This document shows positions 50,835 to 52,798 of a DNA stretch of 52,798 bases, one piece after another. Each line of letters begins with the position of its first letter. Position 1 is the stretch's first letter. The DNA comes from CAYZED01 sp964477445. Lineage in GTDB: Bacteria; Bacillota; Clostridia; Lutisporales; Lutisporaceae. The notes beneath the pieces are model-generated. The model did no database searches. It worked only from the letters and a program-made list of their open reading frames with translations, and had not been told where the DNA came from. The translations under genes were made by a program, and so were the position numbers. Location: NCBI GenBank assembly GCA_964477445.1, contig CAYZED010000019.1:1-52798 (forward strand), in the 5' to 3' direction.

Positions 50835-52798
50835 CTATCCATTCGTTATGTATTTGTAAATGTTTTCTTCTACAGGATTTATCATATTAAATCTGACTTT
50901 AACCACCGAAACATCATTTCCATCATCATCTTTTATTGTAACTTGCTCAAAACTCTCATCTATAGGAATTATATCTCCCATATAATAGAACTCTAGCCCT
51001 TCATCATTACTTTTCTTTATAAAAAGTGGAATTCTAAGTCCACTCCTATAATTTTTGATTGCCATAACATCTGGACTAGTTAGCTTTCTTTTGTTCTTAC
51101 TCATCCAAGCAAAAACATAGTTATTTACAAAATGATCTTCATATTTAGTAGCACTAGAAATTGATTCTTCCTTATGATAGTTAACAAAAATAGGGCAATT
51201 TGATTTATCTTTACTGATTATGTATCCACCTACATTCTGCGCCAAGGGATTAGATGACCAATTCAATATTCTAAAAACATCTTTTCGGGAATACTTACTA
51301 TATAACATGAAACCATTAACATATTTATCCTTTTTAAACAAAGAGTCATATGTGTGAATTGCATAATTCAATTGGTCCATCAAAAACAGTTTAAATGTCA
51401 CATTATCTAACTGCGCCAGAAAGAGTTCATCCAATTTAAATTGATCCTTTGACTTATTAGCCACTTTAATACCATATTTTTCGCTAACACTAACGAGCAT
51501 TTTATTATGATTTTCAGTCGAAAACTCAAAATTCAAGTTTGTAAGAGCTGACTTAATGATTTCCTCTGAAAGGTCAATTTTATATTTATCTTGAATCAAG
51601 GATAAAAAATCCGCTTTAGATAATTCGCCTTTTTCTATAAGTGTTTTAAGCAAAATAACTTCTTCTATGCGTTTTCCATTAGCTATTTCGCTCGAAAATA
51701 GCTCTAATAATTTAATTTGATAGGAATTTAGTAAATTTTTGTAATCGGGTTCACGACTTAAAACAAAATTAAAATATGATTTTGAATAATCTGCGTATAG
51801 CTCCGGATCCCTAGAGCTGTGCTCAATAAAATCCATCATCATTGGAATTCTACCTATCTTATATTTCAACAAATCATAATCTTTTACTAAATCCTTTTTT
51901 AATTGTAAATTAGCATTATCAAGTGCTTTAAATATCTGTTCTTTCGCAATTTTGTCAAAGTTTATAGTTGATGCTCCAGGAATCATGCTGCTATTACTCG
52001 ATATTAGCTTTCTAATATGGTCTTTCTTGTAGCTCGTATCTCCATAAAGCGCAATCGGAACCAAAAAATTATTATTGTAGTTACCTATAAAATCAATAAC
52101 TGTTAGATAATCTTTATTAAAAAGCTTTCTTAGTCCCCTGCCAAGTTGTTGTACAAACACTATCGCCGATTGAGTCGGTCGCAGCATAATAATTTGATTT
52201 ACTCTAGGTATGTCAACGCCCTCATTGAAAATGTCTACAGTAAAGATATAATCTAGTTTTTCGTCCGATTTATCTGTTTCAAGTCTTCTAATAGCATTTT
52301 CTCGTTCAATTTCAGAACTCTCACCTGATAAAGAGACAGTTTTGTAGCCTCTAAGGTTAAATTGCTTAGATAATTCACGACTAACTTGATTTGAGTTACA
52401 AAAAATCAATCCTCTAACTACACCATCATCTGCACCATAAAACTCAGCTTTTTCGATAATTTTGTTCACTCGCTCTTCATTAGTTAAAACAAAAAATGCA
52501 TTCTTATCGCTTAACAAATTATCATCAATTGAAATGTCAGTTACACCATAGTAGTGAAAAGGACAAAGCATATTCTCTTCCAATGCTCTGTGCAAGCGAA
52601 TTTCATAGGCAATATTGTAATCAAACTGTTTAAAAATGTCAAAACCATCCGTTCTTTCCGGTGTAGCAGTCATTCCCAGTAAGAATTCTGGTTTAAAGTA
52701 ATTAAGAATTTTCTGATATGTGTCAGCACCTGATCTGTGAACTTCATCTATCAATATATAATCAAAATAGTCCGCTGGGAATCTTTCTAAAATGTGAT
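50835..52798 (-). CDS. DUF3427-containing superfamily 2 helicase, N-terminus outside window
   Basis: The last 653 residues of an SF2 DEAD/DEAH-type helicase; the frame continues past the window end. The visible order is DEVHRSG (motif II, near the start), TATPERTDG (motif III), SNQVSRELS, the C-terminal RecA domain with QQLGRGLRK (motif VI), and a long DUF3427 region (about 270-653) ending NPVEENIYKYITNG. Family members usually also carry an N-terminal phospholipase D-like nuclease domain; that part cannot be seen here. These proteins occur in restriction or defence-like contexts, but nothing else here supports that role. Confidence 0.9.
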   Translation of the reverse strand, partial: HILERFPADYFDYILIDEVHRSGADTYQKILNYFKPEFLLGMTATPERTDGFDIFKQFDYNIAYEIRLHRALEENMLCPFHYYGVTDISIDDNLLSDKNAFFVLTNEERVNKIIEKAEFYGADDGVVRGLIFCNSNQVSRELSKQFNLRGYKTVSLSGESSEIERENAIRRLETDKSDEKLDYIFTVDIFNEGVDIPRVNQIIMLRPTQSAIVFVQQLGRGLRKLFNKDYLTVIDFIGNYNNNFLVPIALYGDTSYKKDHIRKLISSNSSMIPGASTINFDKIAKEQIFKALDNANLQLKKDLVKDYDLLKYKIGRIPMMMDFIEHSSRDPELYADYSKSYFNFVLSREPDYKNLLNSYQIKLLELFSSEIANGKRIEEVILLKTLIEKGELSKADFLSLIQDKYKIDLSEEIIKSALTNLNFEFSTENHNKMLVSVSEKYGIKVANKSKDQFKLDELFLAQLDNVTFKLFLMDQLNYAIHTYDSLFKKDKYVNGFMLYSKYSRKDVFRILNWSSNPLAQNVGGYIISKDKSNCPIFVNYHKEESISSATKYEDHFVNNYVFAWMSKNKRKLTSPDVMAIKNYRSGLRIPLFIKKSNDEGLEFYYMGDIIPIDESFEQVTIKDDDGNDVSVVKVRFNMINPVEENIYKYITNG

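Overview
The window looks like a piece of the chromosome of a low-GC, anaerobic Bacillota, most likely class Clostridia. The evidence is strongly AT-rich DNA, strong GGAGG-type ribosome sites, frequent TTG and GTG starts, a single-chain clostridial-type PurL, several ferredoxin-fold redox proteins and a fused MsrAB. I cannot place it to genus. No rRNA, tRNA, CRISPR array, transposase, integrase or phage gene was seen. Nearly all genes lie on the minus strand; the plus-strand genes are mscL, the SIMPL-domain gene, the LysR gene and the damaged ppk2 gene.

Layout. 1-8000: mscL (plus) converges on an MMPL exporter, followed upstream by ligA and pcrA. 8100-17600: SIMPL protein, a solitary Fic protein, MsrAB, a DUF4180 protein, a BspA-like surface protein, two acetyltransferases, a hicAB module whose toxin start codon is ATA, a ferredoxin-nitroreductase cluster, a rubrerythrin-like protein and a broken alpha/beta hydrolase. 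17600-21500: a radical SAM protein, a metallophosphoesterase whose 3' end runs into an MGMT-family remnant, a two-cluster ferredoxin protein and a YihY-family membrane protein. 21500-38700: a purine block, in transcription order purL-purE-purC-purF-purM-purN-purH-purD-xpt, then a BMP-type nucleoside ABC importer (lipoprotein, ATPase, two permeases). Eight of these genes make IMP or its intermediates, xpt salvages xanthine, and the importer probably supplies nucleosides. A LysR regulator is divergent from purL. 38700-52798: repeat elements, a YiiX-like putative peptidase, a CoA-binding protein, a PPC-repeat exported protein, small proteins, a PPK2 kinase with an internal deletion, a VWA and macro-domain cluster, an amidohydrolase/amino-acid permease pair, a MORN protein and a DUF3427 helicase that runs off the window end.

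Three patterns are not explained by ordinary gene content. (1) Tandem repeats of 14-22 bp often begin in the last codons of a gene (ligA, purC, macro gene, small membrane gene) and continue into the intergenic space; similar in-frame expansions sit at protein N-termini or linkers (YihY, ABC ATPase, MsrAB, macro protein). (2) A palindromic non-coding element at 39643-39967 has diverged partial copies at 40774-40880 and 25252-25358. (3) Several genes look recently damaged by internal deletion or point change: ppk2, the hydrolase, the phosphoesterase/MGMT junction, hicA and a small interrupted gene at 44215-44403. Together they suggest a genome with active slippage or recombination between short repeats; that interpretation is inference.
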